Shown: positions 24,966-33,786, counted from the stretch's first letter. The stretch is DNA of 64,000 nucleotides from Agrobacterium cavarae (GCF_004310285.1 NZ_SISF01000032.1:310001-374000), one strand, 5' to 3'. Notes: generated by a model not told the origin, from the sequence alone. Made by a program: numbers and translations.

Positions 24966-27164
24966 TCAGCTTGCCATGGCGTAGCGTGCGTGGGACGAGT
25001 TCGAGGCGAGCCTCGTATCTGCGCTGACGCGGAAGCGTCCCACCATGCTGGCGAGGTTTTCGGTTTCCTGCGACAGGCTTTGAGCAGCTGCGGTGGTTTC
25101 TTCCACCATCGCTGCGTTCTGCTGCGTCACCTTATCCATCTGATCGGCGGCCGACGAGACTTCCTTCAAGCTGACAGCCTGCTCACGGGCACCGGCCGCA
25201 ATCTGGTTGATGGTCTGGCTCATGCCGAGAACCTGTTTGACGATCTTGCCAAGCGAATCGCCCGTTTCTTCAACCAGATGAACGCCGGTTTCGACCTGGC
25301 TGGACGAGGTGGAGATCAAGCCCTTGATCTCCTTCGCCGCATTGGCGGAGCGCTGCGCCAGTTCACGCACTTCCTGCGCGACCACCGCAAAGCCCTTGCC
25401 TGCTTCGCCAGCGCGTGCGGCTTCGACACCCGCATTCAGCGCCAGAAGGTTGGTCTGGAATGCGATTTCATCGATGACGCTGATGATGTTGCCGATCTTG
25501 CTGGACGATCCTTGGATTTCGGTCATCGCTGCGACGGCGCGGGCAACGACGTCGCCACCCTTTTCAGCATCCGCCCTGGCGCCGTTGACGGTCTTTTGCG
25601 CATCCGTTGCACCATCGGCCGTATCGTTCACACCACGAGTGACCTCGCTTAGGGCTGCAACGGTCTCTTCCAGAGCGGCGGCCTGCTGCTCGGTACGGCG
25701 AGCCAGATCGTTCGACGCGGTGGAGATTTCGCTTAGACCCGAGCGAATCGTGTAGACTGCGCTCACGACATTGCTGATCGTCTCTTCCAGCGCAGATACC
25801 GAGATGTTGAAATTCTGGCGGATCGTGTCGAATTCAGGAGCGACCTTCTCGTTCATGCGAACCGTCAGGTCGCCGCTTGCCAGAGAATTCAAGCGGCTCT
25901 GAACCAGCTCGACGAAGTGTCGAAGATCTTCAGCCTTGGCATTGTCGATGTCGCTTTGACGCTTGCGATCGGTTTCGACCTGGCGCTGGAGTTCTTCCTG
26001 CTCGGCCTGGACGTCTTCGCCGCGGGCAAGCGCGAAGCGGAACTTTTCAAGTGATGCGGCCAGATTGCCAAGTTCATCCTGCTTGCCCGTCTGGGCGACC
26101 TGATCCTTGTAATTGCCATTGGCCATCTTGCCGACGGAACCCAGAACGGATGTCAGAGGCTTCTTGATCAGGATCTGTGTGGCAACGAGGATCACGCCAA
26201 GCGTCACTGCGAGAATGATCAGGCCACCGATCAGCATGCTGTAGATCTGCTGCCAGACTGGCCCGGAGAAGACGGCCGAAGGCACATCCAGGACCGTCGC
26301 CCAGGTGGTGTTCATGCCGGGTGCCGTGAAGGGGTAGACGAGACGGACAGAACCGTCCGGGAGACCCTCGATCACACGCATCTTGCCGTCGGCCAAGGCC
26401 TGCTTGACGAGATCGGCGCCGACATCGGAATAATCCTTCATCAGATTGTCGGCGTTGTCGTGGGCGAGCCACTTACCGTTGTTCGCGACCAGCATGACGT
26501 CGCCACCTTCGAACGGCTTGATCTGGGCCAAGCTCTTTGTCAGATCGCCGAGCTTGATATCAACGCCGGCGATGCCGACCATCGTTCCAGCGGCCTTGAC
26601 TGGCACGGAGACGGAGGTGACGAGCTGCTTCGTGTTGGTCAGATAGGGCGACGTGATAAGCGGTTTACCGGTCTTCACCACACCGCCGTAATATTCGTCC
26701 TCTGGCTTGATCTTCCAGGTTGAGAGACCGATCTTGCCACTGTCATCCTTTGTCCAGTAGGGCGTGAAGATGCCCTCCTCGTTCAGAGCTTCCTTGCCGA
26801 CCGTCGGCTTCGGGCTCTTGCCGTCGATCAGTTCACACATCCACGCGCCAAAGACGTTCGGATATTGCGGCGCGACGGTCTCGATCATTGAAACGATGTC
26901 GGCGCGGCTGCGCGAACCGTTTTCGATGAAGCCACCGATCGTGGCAGCAAGCGTTGCGCCTGCGGATGTTGCGACGGAAATGTCTCCAGCGATCTTCTCG
27001 CTGACTGAAGCAGCCTTCTCGGTTGCGAGCGCCATCACGTCACGCTCGGTCGCTGATTTCACGTTCATCACGTTGACAGCAGTGTAAGCAATCATGATGC
27101 CGGCAATAGCTGTTCCGGTAGCTAAGATAAGCTTTCCGGAAACGGAATTGAGAATCTTCTTCAT
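24966..27164 (-). CDS. Methyl-accepting chemotaxis protein with dCache-type sensor
   Basis: This is a 732-residue membrane receptor. A first helix (about residues 8-32), a 270-residue periplasmic region with WMCELIDGKSP, TPYWTKDDSGKIG and ITSPYLTNTKQLVTSVSVPV typical of double-Cache sensors, a second helix (about 310-335), a HAMP region, a coiled coil, and the signalling hairpin IDEIAFQTNLLALNAGVEAARAG with the conserved tip. The C-terminus (ARYAMAS) lacks a CheR-binding pentapeptide. dCache sensors usually bind amino acids or other small ligands; the ligand here is unknown. It is a single-gene unit with its own promoter region on the right. Confidence 0.88.
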   Translation of the reverse strand: MKKILNSVSGKLILATGTAIAGIMIAYTAVNVMNVKSATERDVMALATEKAASVSEKIAGDISVATSAGATLAATIGGFIENGSRSRADIVSMIETVAPQYPNVFGAWMCELIDGKSPKPTVGKEALNEEGIFTPYWTKDDSGKIGLSTWKIKPEDEYYGGVVKTGKPLITSPYLTNTKQLVTSVSVPVKAAGTMVGIAGVDIKLGDLTKSLAQIKPFEGGDVMLVANNGKWLAHDNADNLMKDYSDVGADLVKQALADGKMRVIEGLPDGSVRLVYPFTAPGMNTTWATVLDVPSAVFSGPVWQQIYSMLIGGLIILAVTLGVILVATQILIKKPLTSVLGSVGKMANGNYKDQVAQTGKQDELGNLAASLEKFRFALARGEDVQAEQEELQRQVETDRKRQSDIDNAKAEDLRHFVELVQSRLNSLASGDLTVRMNEKVAPEFDTIRQNFNISVSALEETISNVVSAVYTIRSGLSEISTASNDLARRTEQQAAALEETVAALSEVTRGVNDTADGATDAQKTVNGARADAEKGGDVVARAVAAMTEIQGSSSKIGNIISVIDEIAFQTNLLALNAGVEAARAGEAGKGFAVVAQEVRELAQRSANAAKEIKGLISTSSSQVETGVHLVEETGDSLGKIVKQVLGMSQTINQIAAGAREQAVSLKEVSSAADQMDKVTQQNAAMVEETTAAAQSLSQETENLASMVGRFRVSADTRLASNSSHARYAMAS

Positions 27165-27490
27165 GCGACGAGCCCCTCTAAATTTGGGGCGACGTTAATG
27201 TAAGATTTTAAACAATTCGCAAACAAACCGCAAAAAGAATAGTGCTGTCTGGCATTTAGGAATTTTGCATGATCGCCTCTGAGCTTAAGCGAAACGCGTT
27301 ATCTTCTGCTTGAACTCTATTCCATCGCGATCGGCAAATCAGTTTCCGCTTCCAGGTCTGAAATAAAAAAGAGGCGGCCCTCGTCTGGCCGCCTGCTATA
27401 TCTTTGAACCGTAAAGTATAGGGTGAAGAATGAGACTTGATGCACAGCGCAATTCTTAGCAATCGCGTCTCGCATCCAAGTCGGTAATCG
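27165..27490. other. Gene-free spacer with promoter of the chemoreceptor gene
   Basis: This stretch has no convincing gene. A 68-codon frame on the minus strand (27256-27462) runs through the terminator at 27361-27394 and has no ribosome site. The left part, AT-rich with a TTTAAAAT stretch near 27200-27210, is the likely promoter of the chemoreceptor gene. Confidence 0.55.
27361..27394 (-). terminator. Rho-independent terminator after the DapA-family gene
   Basis: On the minus strand, AGGCGGCC (27394-27387) pairs with GGCCGCCT (27379-27372) around a 7-base loop and is followed by CTTTTTTATTT. It lies about 100 bases after the stop of the DapA-family gene. Confidence 0.85.
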
Positions 27491-28426
27491 TCACGCCGAG
27501 TAACGCGATGCGTACCAGTTTTGGAACAAGGTGTACTGGCTTTCCAGATGACGGCGCTGCGAGGCGCTCAATTCATCCGTTTCGTTGAAATGCAGCGTGT
27601 ATTCGGTATCGCCGTTCAGAACCATCAGATACTTGTAGTGTAGAACGAGGTCTGGACCTTCGTCATAGGTCGAGAGCACCGTCAGCGCCTCTTCCAGCTC
27701 GCGCGCTTCGGCACGTGCTGCCGCATCGCCCTTGGCGGCCTTTTCGCACAGAGCGACCAGATGCAGCACTTCCTTCGGCAGCGCGTTACCGATGCCGGTG
27801 ATGGCACCGCCTGCACCGCAGTTGACGAAGCCGTGGTAGACGCCCGTATCGACGCCGACCATCAGGGTCAGATCATCGTCGCCGGCGGTGATGTTTTCTG
27901 CAGCATAGGTCATGTCCTGCTTGCCGCCGAATTCCTTGAAGCCGATGAGGTTCGAATAGCGCGAGCGCAGATCGAAAAACAGATCAGCTCGGGTCGCAAA
28001 GCCATAATAGGGGCTGTTGTAGATCACCGCCGGAAGTCCGTTTGCCGCTTCAAGAATGGCGGAGAAGTGTGCCTTCTGTGCAGAAACGGAAGAACCGCGG
28101 GAGAGAACGCGCGGAATGACCATCAAGCCCTTGGCGCCGACCTTTGCAGCGTGAGCAGCGTGGCTGACGGCCGACTTGGTGTTGATGGCGCCGGTGCCGA
28201 CGATGACGGGAACACCCGCTTCAGCAAGACGCTGCACGCCTTCCTGGCGCTGCTCGTCTGTCAACAGCGGCCAATCGCCCATAGAGCCGCAGTAGACGAC
28301 TGCCGACATTCCGGCCGCGATGAGTTCCTTGCCCTTCTTCACAAGCAGGTCGAAGTCAGGCGTTCTGTCCGCCTTACAGGGCGTCATGAGGGCGGGGATG
28401 CATCCGGTGAAGATCGTGCTGGCCAT
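27491..28426 (-). CDS. Dihydrodipicolinate synthase (DapA/N-acetylneuraminate lyase) family protein
   Basis: This is a 311-residue TIM-barrel aldolase/lyase. The Schiff-base Lys is seen in LIGFKEFGGKQD and the catalytic Tyr in PAVIYNSPYYGF. GTGAINTKSAVSHAAHAAKVGA and VYCGSMGDWPLLT replace the usual GTTGE loop of true DapA, so this is most likely a catabolic lyase or deaminase for a 2-oxo acid, for example of the hydroxyproline or sugar-acid type. That choice is inference. ATG 28426 was chosen over an in-frame TTG three codons earlier. The next gene upstream is a GntR regulator, with a palindrome between them. Confidence 0.75.
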   Translation of the reverse strand: MASTIFTGCIPALMTPCKADRTPDFDLLVKKGKELIAAGMSAVVYCGSMGDWPLLTDEQRQEGVQRLAEAGVPVIVGTGAINTKSAVSHAAHAAKVGAKGLMVIPRVLSRGSSVSAQKAHFSAILEAANGLPAVIYNSPYYGFATRADLFFDLRSRYSNLIGFKEFGGKQDMTYAAENITAGDDDLTLMVGVDTGVYHGFVNCGAGGAITGIGNALPKEVLHLVALCEKAAKGDAAARAEARELEEALTVLSTYDEGPDLVLHYKYLMVLNGDTEYTLHFNETDELSASQRRHLESQYTLFQNWYASRYSA

Positions 28427-28493
28427 GGTTTCCAATCCTTTTGCGGCACCATAGCCGCCTGATGTGCATCCCTTGTAGCACCGGATTTTGATC

Positions 28494-28503
28494 TTGTCGA
28501 CAA
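28494..28503. promoter_or_regulatory. Candidate GntR (FCD) operator TTGTCGACAA
   Basis: This perfect 10-base palindrome lies between the regulator gene and the DapA-family gene. It fits the TTGTnnACAA pattern known for FCD-type GntR repressors. It is about 68 bases before the DapA-family start, where a repressor or activator of that gene would bind. Confidence 0.55.
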
Positions 28504-28564
28504 ATAAAATACATGAAATCTGGGCGCAAATGCTGGGCGTTCCGCCAAGGCGCGCTTTTTGAAT

Positions 28565-29284
28565 TTAAAAGCTGAGATTGGCGCTCTGGCGGGTATCGGC
28601 CGTGATGTAGGAGCGGATCTGTTTGACAATCTGATCGGCATGCGCTCTGGCAAGCGCATCCGCCTTTTCGACGTCCCGGTCGATGATCGCCTGAATCATG
28701 TCCTCATGCTCGCTGACATATTGGTTGGGCAGGACATCGTTGAAGGAGGAGTAGTAGAGGCGAAGGATGCGCCGTCCTTCATCGAGCAACCGAGTGAAGA
28801 GTTCGACGTAATGACGATTGCCACCGGCTTGCGCGATCGCAACGTGAAAATCGCGGTTGGTGGAGATCATCGCTAGCGCGTCGCGTTCTTCGACAGCCAA
28901 TGCAAAGGCGCTTTGCAGGGTGCGGATCTGCGCGATATCCGCCTCTGTGTGATTGGCCGCAGCAAGCCGAGTCGTAACGCGATACATCAGGGTCAACGCG
29001 TCGAAGAATTCCGGCAATCCGAGAAAATCGATCTGCGAGACGATAGTCGCGCGGTTGGTCAGCGTCGTGATCAGTCCTTCGGCGGAAAGACGAACCAGCG
29101 CCTCACGAATGGGCGTGCGCGACAGCGAGAAACGTTCGGAGAGTTGCAGTTCATCGATCGGACTGCCGGGCGCAAGCCGCAATTCGATGATCTCATTGCG
29201 TAGCTTCTCGTAGACGGTGGAAACGCCAAAGCCTCGTCGGTGGGTCTGTTTTTCCCGCTCGTCCGCCTTCTCCACCTCTGCCAT
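28565..29284 (-). CDS. GntR family regulator, FCD subfamily
   Basis: This 239-residue protein has an N-terminal winged helix (STVYEKLRNEIIELRLAPGSPI, LSERFSLSRTPIREALVRLSAEG) and a C-terminal helical FCD ligand-binding domain with the metal-binding Asp and His residues suggested by NRDFHVAIAQAGGN and EHEDMIQAIIDRD. It probably responds to a small organic acid. ATG 29284 was chosen because AAGGGTGG lies 4 bases upstream; the codon before it is TTG. It precedes the DapA-family gene on the same strand by 138 bases and is its likely regulator. Confidence 0.83.
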   Translation of the reverse strand: MAEVEKADEREKQTHRRGFGVSTVYEKLRNEIIELRLAPGSPIDELQLSERFSLSRTPIREALVRLSAEGLITTLTNRATIVSQIDFLGLPEFFDALTLMYRVTTRLAAANHTEADIAQIRTLQSAFALAVEERDALAMISTNRDFHVAIAQAGGNRHYVELFTRLLDEGRRILRLYYSSFNDVLPNQYVSEHEDMIQAIIDRDVEKADALARAHADQIVKQIRSYITADTRQSANLSF

Positions 29285-29362
29285 CAAACCACCCTTCAGT
29301 CTCGATCAAGACAGGCTTAGTCCAGAATCGCACCTGAGGGAAAGGTCAAACCGCCCAATGAC

Positions 29363-29386
29363 AACGCCGGGACAGTGCCCGGCGTT
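29363..29386. terminator. Stem-loop after minE
   Basis: Perfect 9-base stem AACGCCGGG (29363-29371) pairs with CCCGGCGTT (29378-29386) around a 6-base loop, 13 bases after the minE stop. It lacks a proper T run on either side, so it may act as an RNA 3' end protector or a weak terminator. Confidence 0.55.
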
Positions 29387-29398
29387 ATCTTGATCGAG

Positions 29399-29659
29399 TT
29401 AGGCAGCGCGAAGCGACGCGCTCAATGGAATTTCGACATCGATTTCCAGAAGCGACATATGCTCGTCGCTGTCCATTTTGACATGGACCTTATCGCTATC
29501 GATCTGCACATGCTTGGCGATCGCCGCCAGAATTTCCTCACGCAGAATGACGACCAGATCCGAACTCTGATTGGTGCGCTCATGCGCAAGAAGGACTTGC
29601 AACCGTTCGCGTGCGACGGGTGCGGACTTCTGTTTGCGGAAAAGGTTGAAGATGCTCAT
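29399..29659 (-). CDS. minE: Cell division topological specificity factor MinE
   Basis: This is an 86-residue MinE of normal length. The N-terminal MSIFNLFRKQKSAPVARERL contains the membrane-targeting amphipathic helix, and ERLQVLLAHERT is the anti-MinCD segment that stimulates MinD ATPase. The C-terminal part is the dimerisation domain (IAKHVQIDSDKVHVKMD). It drives pole-to-pole oscillation of MinCD so that the Z ring forms at mid-cell. The start overlaps the minD stop (ATGA), so the two are translationally coupled. Confidence 0.95.
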   Translation of the reverse strand: MSIFNLFRKQKSAPVARERLQVLLAHERTNQSSDLVVILREEILAAIAKHVQIDSDKVHVKMDSDEHMSLLEIDVEIPLSASLRAA

Positions 29660-30468
29660 GCGGCCCTCCCGAAAATCTTGGCAAAGATGCCGCGCTTTTC
29701 GCCGGGAATGGAAACCGGAATGTCTTCGCCCGACAGACGTCGTGCCGCATCGAAATAGGCCATGGCTGGCGCCGACTTGGCATCGGCAAGCGTGACCGGT
29801 GCACCAACGTTGGAAGCGCGCAGCACGTCCATGCTTTCGGGAATGATGCCGATCAGCGGAATGGAGAGGATTTCCAGAACGTCATCGACCTTTAGCATGT
29901 CGCCGCGCTCGGCGCGGGCGGCATCGTAACGCGTCAGAAGCAGGTGCTTTTCCATCCGCTCGCCCCGTTCAGCCTTGATCGTCTTGGAATCGAGAAGGCC
30001 GATGATGCGGTCGGAGTCACGCACGGACGAGACTTCCGGATTGGTCACGACGACGGCGATATCCGCGTGACGCATGGCAAGCGTTGCGCCGCGTTCGATA
30101 CCCGCCGGACTATCGCAGATCACCCAATCGAAATGCTTCTTGAGTTCGGAGATGACCCACTCGACACCTTCCGGCGTCAGATTGTCCTTGTCGCGCGTTT
30201 GCGAAGCCGGCAGCAGGAACAGCGTATCGAGACGCTTGTCGCGGATGAGCGCCTGCGTCAGCTTGGCGTCGCCCTGAATGACATTGACCAGATCGTAGAC
30301 CACACGACGTTCCGCACCCATGACCAGATCGAGGTTGCGAAGACCGACGTCGAAATCCACGACGACGACCTTTTCCTTGTTCTGTGCCAGCGCTGCACCG
30401 AGGGCTGCGGTCGACGTCGTCTTTCCGACGCCTCCCTTTCCGGAGGTAACGACTACTACCTTCCCCAT
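29656..30468 (-). CDS. minD: Septum site-determining protein MinD
   Basis: This is a 270-residue deviant Walker ATPase. SGKGGVGKTTS holds Lys 11 and Lys 16, VVDFDVGLRNLDLVMG the Walker B-like Asp and switch region, and DWVICDSPAGIERG follows. The C-terminal GIFAKIFGRAA is the short amphipathic membrane-targeting helix. ATP-bound MinD dimerises on the membrane and recruits MinC. A GGAG site lies 6 bases before the ATG. Order minC-minD-minE on one strand is the usual operon. Confidence 0.96.
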   Translation of the reverse strand: MGKVVVVTSGKGGVGKTTSTAALGAALAQNKEKVVVVDFDVGLRNLDLVMGAERRVVYDLVNVIQGDAKLTQALIRDKRLDTLFLLPASQTRDKDNLTPEGVEWVISELKKHFDWVICDSPAGIERGATLAMRHADIAVVVTNPEVSSVRDSDRIIGLLDSKTIKAERGERMEKHLLLTRYDAARAERGDMLKVDDVLEILSIPLIGIIPESMDVLRASNVGAPVTLADAKSAPAMAYFDAARRLSGEDIPVSIPGEKRGIFAKIFGRAA

Positions 30469-30498
30469 CCTGATCTCCTGTTTCCTGCCGCTTACGGC

Positions 30499-31230
30499 TT
30501 AATTGAGTTTGTCCGCCTTGATCGTATCGTTTTCCAGCCAGAGCTGGACGGCCTGCCCCCGAAGCTTCGGGTCGATATCTTCCGCAACCTTGTAAACACC
30601 GTCGATGGCAAGAAGCTCGGCTTCCAGCTTCTTGCAGAAAATGCGTGCAGAGGCGTTGCCGAGTGAGCCCGCCATGGCGCGTCCGCGCAGCGCGCCGTAA
30701 ATATGGATCGAGCCACCGGCGATCACTTCTGCGCCGGAGGCGACGGAACCGACGATCGTCACATCGCCTTCCGGGAAGATGATCGACTGGCCCGAGCGCA
30801 CCGGCTCGCTGATCATCAGCGACTGCACGACGCTGCGGATTTCGGTCACGGGTGCTCTTTGCTCCGCCGGCGCTTCCACCTCGGCAAGCGCCACCGGTTC
30901 AACCTCGACATCCGAGGCCGGCTTTCCGCCCTTGAGCGCGGGCGGCATGCCGGTTTCGATCATCGACGGGCGTCCGCCCTCGATGCCCATGATGGCAACG
31001 TTGCGATTATAAAGCTCGGCAAGCAAGGACTTCAGGCCTGCCTTGTCGAGCTTCAGGTCCGCCACATCCAGCACCACCGGACGTGACAGAAAGAACCCGG
31101 CAGAGCGCGCTGCCAGATCGTCCAGCCGCTCCAGCCAGACATCCAGCGGCGACTCGGGAGAAAGAACGACCGCCAGAAATGAGCGGCCCTTGATACGGAT
31201 CGAACGCGAGTCTGTTAGCACTTTGGTCAT
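30499..31230 (-). CDS. minC: Septum site-determining protein MinC
   Basis: This is a 243-residue FtsZ inhibitor. The N-terminal domain (IRIKGRSFLAVVLSPESPLD) is followed by a flexible Ala/Glu/Pro-rich linker (about residues 95-135) and the C-terminal right-handed beta-helix with GDVTIVGSVASGAEVIAGG and GSIHIYGALRGRAMAG, which binds MinD. It is first in the minCDE operon. A perfect TTAA-N7-TTAA CtrA-type box lies 43-57 bases upstream of its start. Confidence 0.93.
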   Translation of the reverse strand: MTKVLTDSRSIRIKGRSFLAVVLSPESPLDVWLERLDDLAARSAGFFLSRPVVLDVADLKLDKAGLKSLLAELYNRNVAIMGIEGGRPSMIETGMPPALKGGKPASDVEVEPVALAEVEAPAEQRAPVTEIRSVVQSLMISEPVRSGQSIIFPEGDVTIVGSVASGAEVIAGGSIHIYGALRGRAMAGSLGNASARIFCKKLEAELLAIDGVYKVAEDIDPKLRGQAVQLWLENDTIKADKLN

Positions 31231-31272
31231 CTTGGTAAAGAAATCGTTGATAGAGAGGTAGCGGTGATTTGG

Positions 31273-31287
31273 TTAACAAATGGTTAA
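31273..31287 (-). promoter_or_regulatory. Candidate CtrA box in the minCDE promoter
   Basis: On the minus strand the sequence TTAACCATTTGTTAA matches the CtrA consensus TTAA-N7-TTAA exactly and also the extended half-site TTAACCAT. It lies just before minC, where CtrA could activate or repress. CtrA control of min genes has been reported in Sinorhizobium meliloti. The site is seen directly; binding is inferred. Confidence 0.65.
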
Positions 31288-31439
31288 CGCGCGCCCTTAG
31301 CGGCGGCTAAAATTAACTTCGAGACCCCCTTGACCGAGCACCGGACTGAGTCGGTCGATCCGTGTGAAAAAGCCTGCTTATGCGGCTGCGGGAACCGGCC
31401 TCAATCCAGAAGGTTATAGGCCTATTCCGGGGGGATAAA

Positions 31440-32288
31440 ATGGTCGAGAGTGCGACACGGGATTCATCGAAGGAACGGGAGTTTCTGGTCGGCCTCGCGC
31501 GTGGCGTGGGCGGTGCGCTTCTCTTTGCGCTTCCCATGTTGATGACGATGGAGCTGTGGTTTCTCGGCTTCTACATGTCGCGGGAAAAACTGCTACTGCT
31601 CTGCGTTCTCAACATCCCGCTTCTGGTGGTGCTGGCAAAGCGTGTCGGCTTTGAGAAAACCTCCTCCTGGATCGAAGTTATCCGAGACGCGGTGACGGCC
31701 TATGGCCTTGCAATAATCGTCAGCGCCGCCATTCTTGCCCTCTTCGGCTTGATCAATGACCAGGCGACGACGAGCACGACGGTGGCAAAGATCGCGCTTC
31801 AGGCCGTTCCCGCCAGTATCGGCGCGCTTCTTGGCCGCAGCCAGCTTGGCATGCATTCCGAAGACGATGACGAAGGCGACGACGCCGAGACGGAGACCAG
31901 CTACTTTATTGAGCTGTTCATGATGCTGGTCGGCGCTCTCTTCCTCGCGCTCAATGTCGCGCCGACTGAGGAAATGATCCTGATCGCCTACAAGATCACG
32001 CGCTATCAGACGCTGCTCACCGTACTCCTGTCGCTCACTCTGATGCATGGTTTTGTCTATGCCCTCCATTTCAAGGGCGGGCACGGTCATGCAGAAGACA
32101 GTGCCTGGTGGCACACCTTCATCCGCTTTACCATGCCGGGCTATGTCATCGCGCTTGGCATCAGCCTCTACTGCCTGTGGAGCTTCGAACGACTGACGGG
32201 AACATCCCTGTCGCAGATCGTCGGAGCCGTCGTCATCTTGGGTTTCCCCGCAGCTATCGGCGCTGCTTCGGCCCGCCTCGTGCTATGA
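31440..32288 (+). CDS. TIGR02587 family integral membrane protein
   Basis: This is a 282-residue membrane protein with about seven or eight helices and a short, very acidic loop in the middle (HSEDDDEGDDAETE). EFLVGLARGVGGALLFALPMLMTMELWF at the N-terminus and LFLALNVAPTEEMILIA are the parts I associate with the TIGR02587 (DUF2391-like) family. Function is unknown. The frame is open from 31380, but ATG 31440 follows a run of six G (GGGGGGA), an ideal ribosome site. It diverges from minCDE and is followed 7 bases later by its usual partner, a TIGR02588 protein. Confidence 0.75.
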   Translation: MVESATRDSSKEREFLVGLARGVGGALLFALPMLMTMELWFLGFYMSREKLLLLCVLNIPLLVVLAKRVGFEKTSSWIEVIRDAVTAYGLAIIVSAAILALFGLINDQATTSTTVAKIALQAVPASIGALLGRSQLGMHSEDDDEGDDAETETSYFIELFMMLVGALFLALNVAPTEEMILIAYKITRYQTLLTVLLSLTLMHGFVYALHFKGGHGHAEDSAWWHTFIRFTMPGYVIALGISLYCLWSFERLTGTSLSQIVGAVVILGFPAAIGAASARLVL

Positions 32289-32295
32289 GAACGCC

Positions 32296-32706
32296 ATGAC
32301 CAAATCCTCCGCAGACGGCCAGATGGAAACATCCTCGCCCCACTGGATCGAGTGGGTCACCGGCATCATCTCATCTTTGCTCGTGATAGCACTGCTCGGC
32401 TGGATCTCATGGGACATCTATCGCTATGACGACGCGAAAGCGGATTTCGAACTCTCCGTTGTTTCGGTGGAGCCTGCCAGCAACGGCTTCAGGGTGAACT
32501 TCGATATCCACAATGTCAGCCAGACAACCGCCGCCACGGTGCATGTGGTCGGCACGCTGCTCAGCACAGACGGAACCACGGATACGGCGGATGTGACCTT
32601 CGATTATGTTGCAGCCGAATCCCATGACAACGGGACGCTCTTCTTTAAGAGCGATCCGCAATCGGGCACGCTGGATCTGCGCGTTGGAGGCTTTACCGAT
32701 CCTTGA
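32296..32706 (+). CDS. TIGR02588 family protein, membrane-anchored
   Basis: This is a 136-residue protein with one N-terminal membrane helix (WVTGIISSLLVIALLGWISW) and an exported domain of about 90 residues that looks like an immunoglobulin-type beta sandwich (FRVNFDIHNVSQTTAATVHVVG). TIGR02588 proteins occur next to TIGR02587 proteins and presumably form a complex with them. Function is unknown. It ends three bases before the end of the convergent ABC ATPase gene. Confidence 0.75.
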   Translation: MTKSSADGQMETSSPHWIEWVTGIISSLLVIALLGWISWDIYRYDDAKADFELSVVSVEPASNGFRVNFDIHNVSQTTAATVHVVGTLLSTDGTTDTADVTFDYVAAESHDNGTLFFKSDPQSGTLDLRVGGFTDP

Positions 32707-32709
32707 AGA

Positions 32710-33786
32710 TCAGAGCCGCTGTTCGGTTTCATGGTCGAACAGATGCAACGACGCTGGATCGATATTGAAGCCGACGCTGTCCCCCGCTTTCACATTGCTT
32801 CTTCCCTGAAGCGCCACCGTCATTTCCGGTTGCGTCGCCGTGGTCACCGAGGTCGCGGAGCCTGTGGTTTCCACAATGCCGACCGGCAGGGTGATCGTCG
32901 ACGATCCGGGCGGTGCGAGCGTAATGTGCTCCGGCCGGATACCAACGGTCACGCGTGCGCCCGGCGTGAAGGCGACGGGGGACATGATCGTCTGAGGTTC
33001 GGACTTTCCACCAAAATTCAAAACCAGCGTTCGTCCGTCTTCCGCGGCGATAGCCGCTACAAAGTTCATGGCCGGAGAGCCGATGAACCCTGCGACGAAG
33101 CGGTTGACCGGTCGATCGTAGAGCTCAAGCGGCGCGCCTTGCTGCTCGATCACGCCGGCGCGCATGACGACGACATGATCGGCCATGGTCATGGCTTCGA
33201 TCTGGTCATGTGTGACATAGACAGACGTTGCTCCGAGGCTGTTGTGCAATTTGCGAATTTCAGCGCGCATGTGAACGCGAAGCGCCGCGTCGAGATTGGA
33301 CAGCGGCTCGTCGAAGAGAAACGCCTTGGGATTGCGGATGATGGCCCGCCCCATTGCGACGCGCTGGCGCTGGCCACCGGAAAGCTCACGCGGATAGCGG
33401 GCAAGAAGCGTGGTAAGGCCGGTGATCTGGGCAATCTCCTCCGCCTTGCGGCGTGCTTCGGCCTTGGAAACACCCTTCAGCCGCAGCGAATAGGTGAGGT
33501 TCTTTTCCACTGTCATATGCGGATAGAGCGCATAGGACTGAAACACCATGGCGATATCGCGCATGCGCGGCGGCTGGCGGGTGATATCTTCGCCTTCGAT
33601 GCGGATTGTGCCGCTCGAGATCGTCTCCAGCCCCGCAAGGGTGCGAAGCAAGGACGACTTGCCACAGCCGGACGGCCCGACAAGTGCCACGAACTGGCCT
33701 TTCGGGATGGCGATATCGATGCCGCGCAGCGCGTGGTAGGCGCCGTAGTGTTTCTGGATGCCGGACAATTCGATCTGCAATGTCAT
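32710..33786 (-). CDS. Sugar ABC transporter ATP-binding protein (UgpC/MsmK type)
   Basis: This is a 358-residue ATPase. Walker A is GPSGCGKSSL, the signature LSGGQRQRVAMGRA, Walker B AFLFDEPLSNLD, and the switch His lies in VYVTHDQIEAMTMAD. A C-terminal OB-fold regulatory (TOBE) domain (VTVGIRPEHITL) is present, typical of CUT1 sugar importers. It is the last gene of the operon that starts at 38862, and its start overlaps the permease stop by four bases. Confidence 0.88.
   Translation of the reverse strand: MTLQIELSGIQKHYGAYHALRGIDIAIPKGQFVALVGPSGCGKSSLLRTLAGLETISSGTIRIEGEDITRQPPRMRDIAMVFQSYALYPHMTVEKNLTYSLRLKGVSKAEARRKAEEIAQITGLTTLLARYPRELSGGQRQRVAMGRAIIRNPKAFLFDEPLSNLDAALRVHMRAEIRKLHNSLGATSVYVTHDQIEAMTMADHVVVMRAGVIEQQGAPLELYDRPVNRFVAGFIGSPAMNFVAAIAAEDGRTLVLNFGGKSEPQTIMSPVAFTPGARVTVGIRPEHITLAPPGSSTITLPVGIVETTGSATSVTTATQPEMTVALQGRSNVKAGDSVGFNIDPASLHLFDHETEQRL

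Noticed and set aside
27256..27462. 68-codon minus-strand frame in the chemoreceptor/DapA gap
   Set aside because: It runs through a rho-independent terminator and has no ribosome site.
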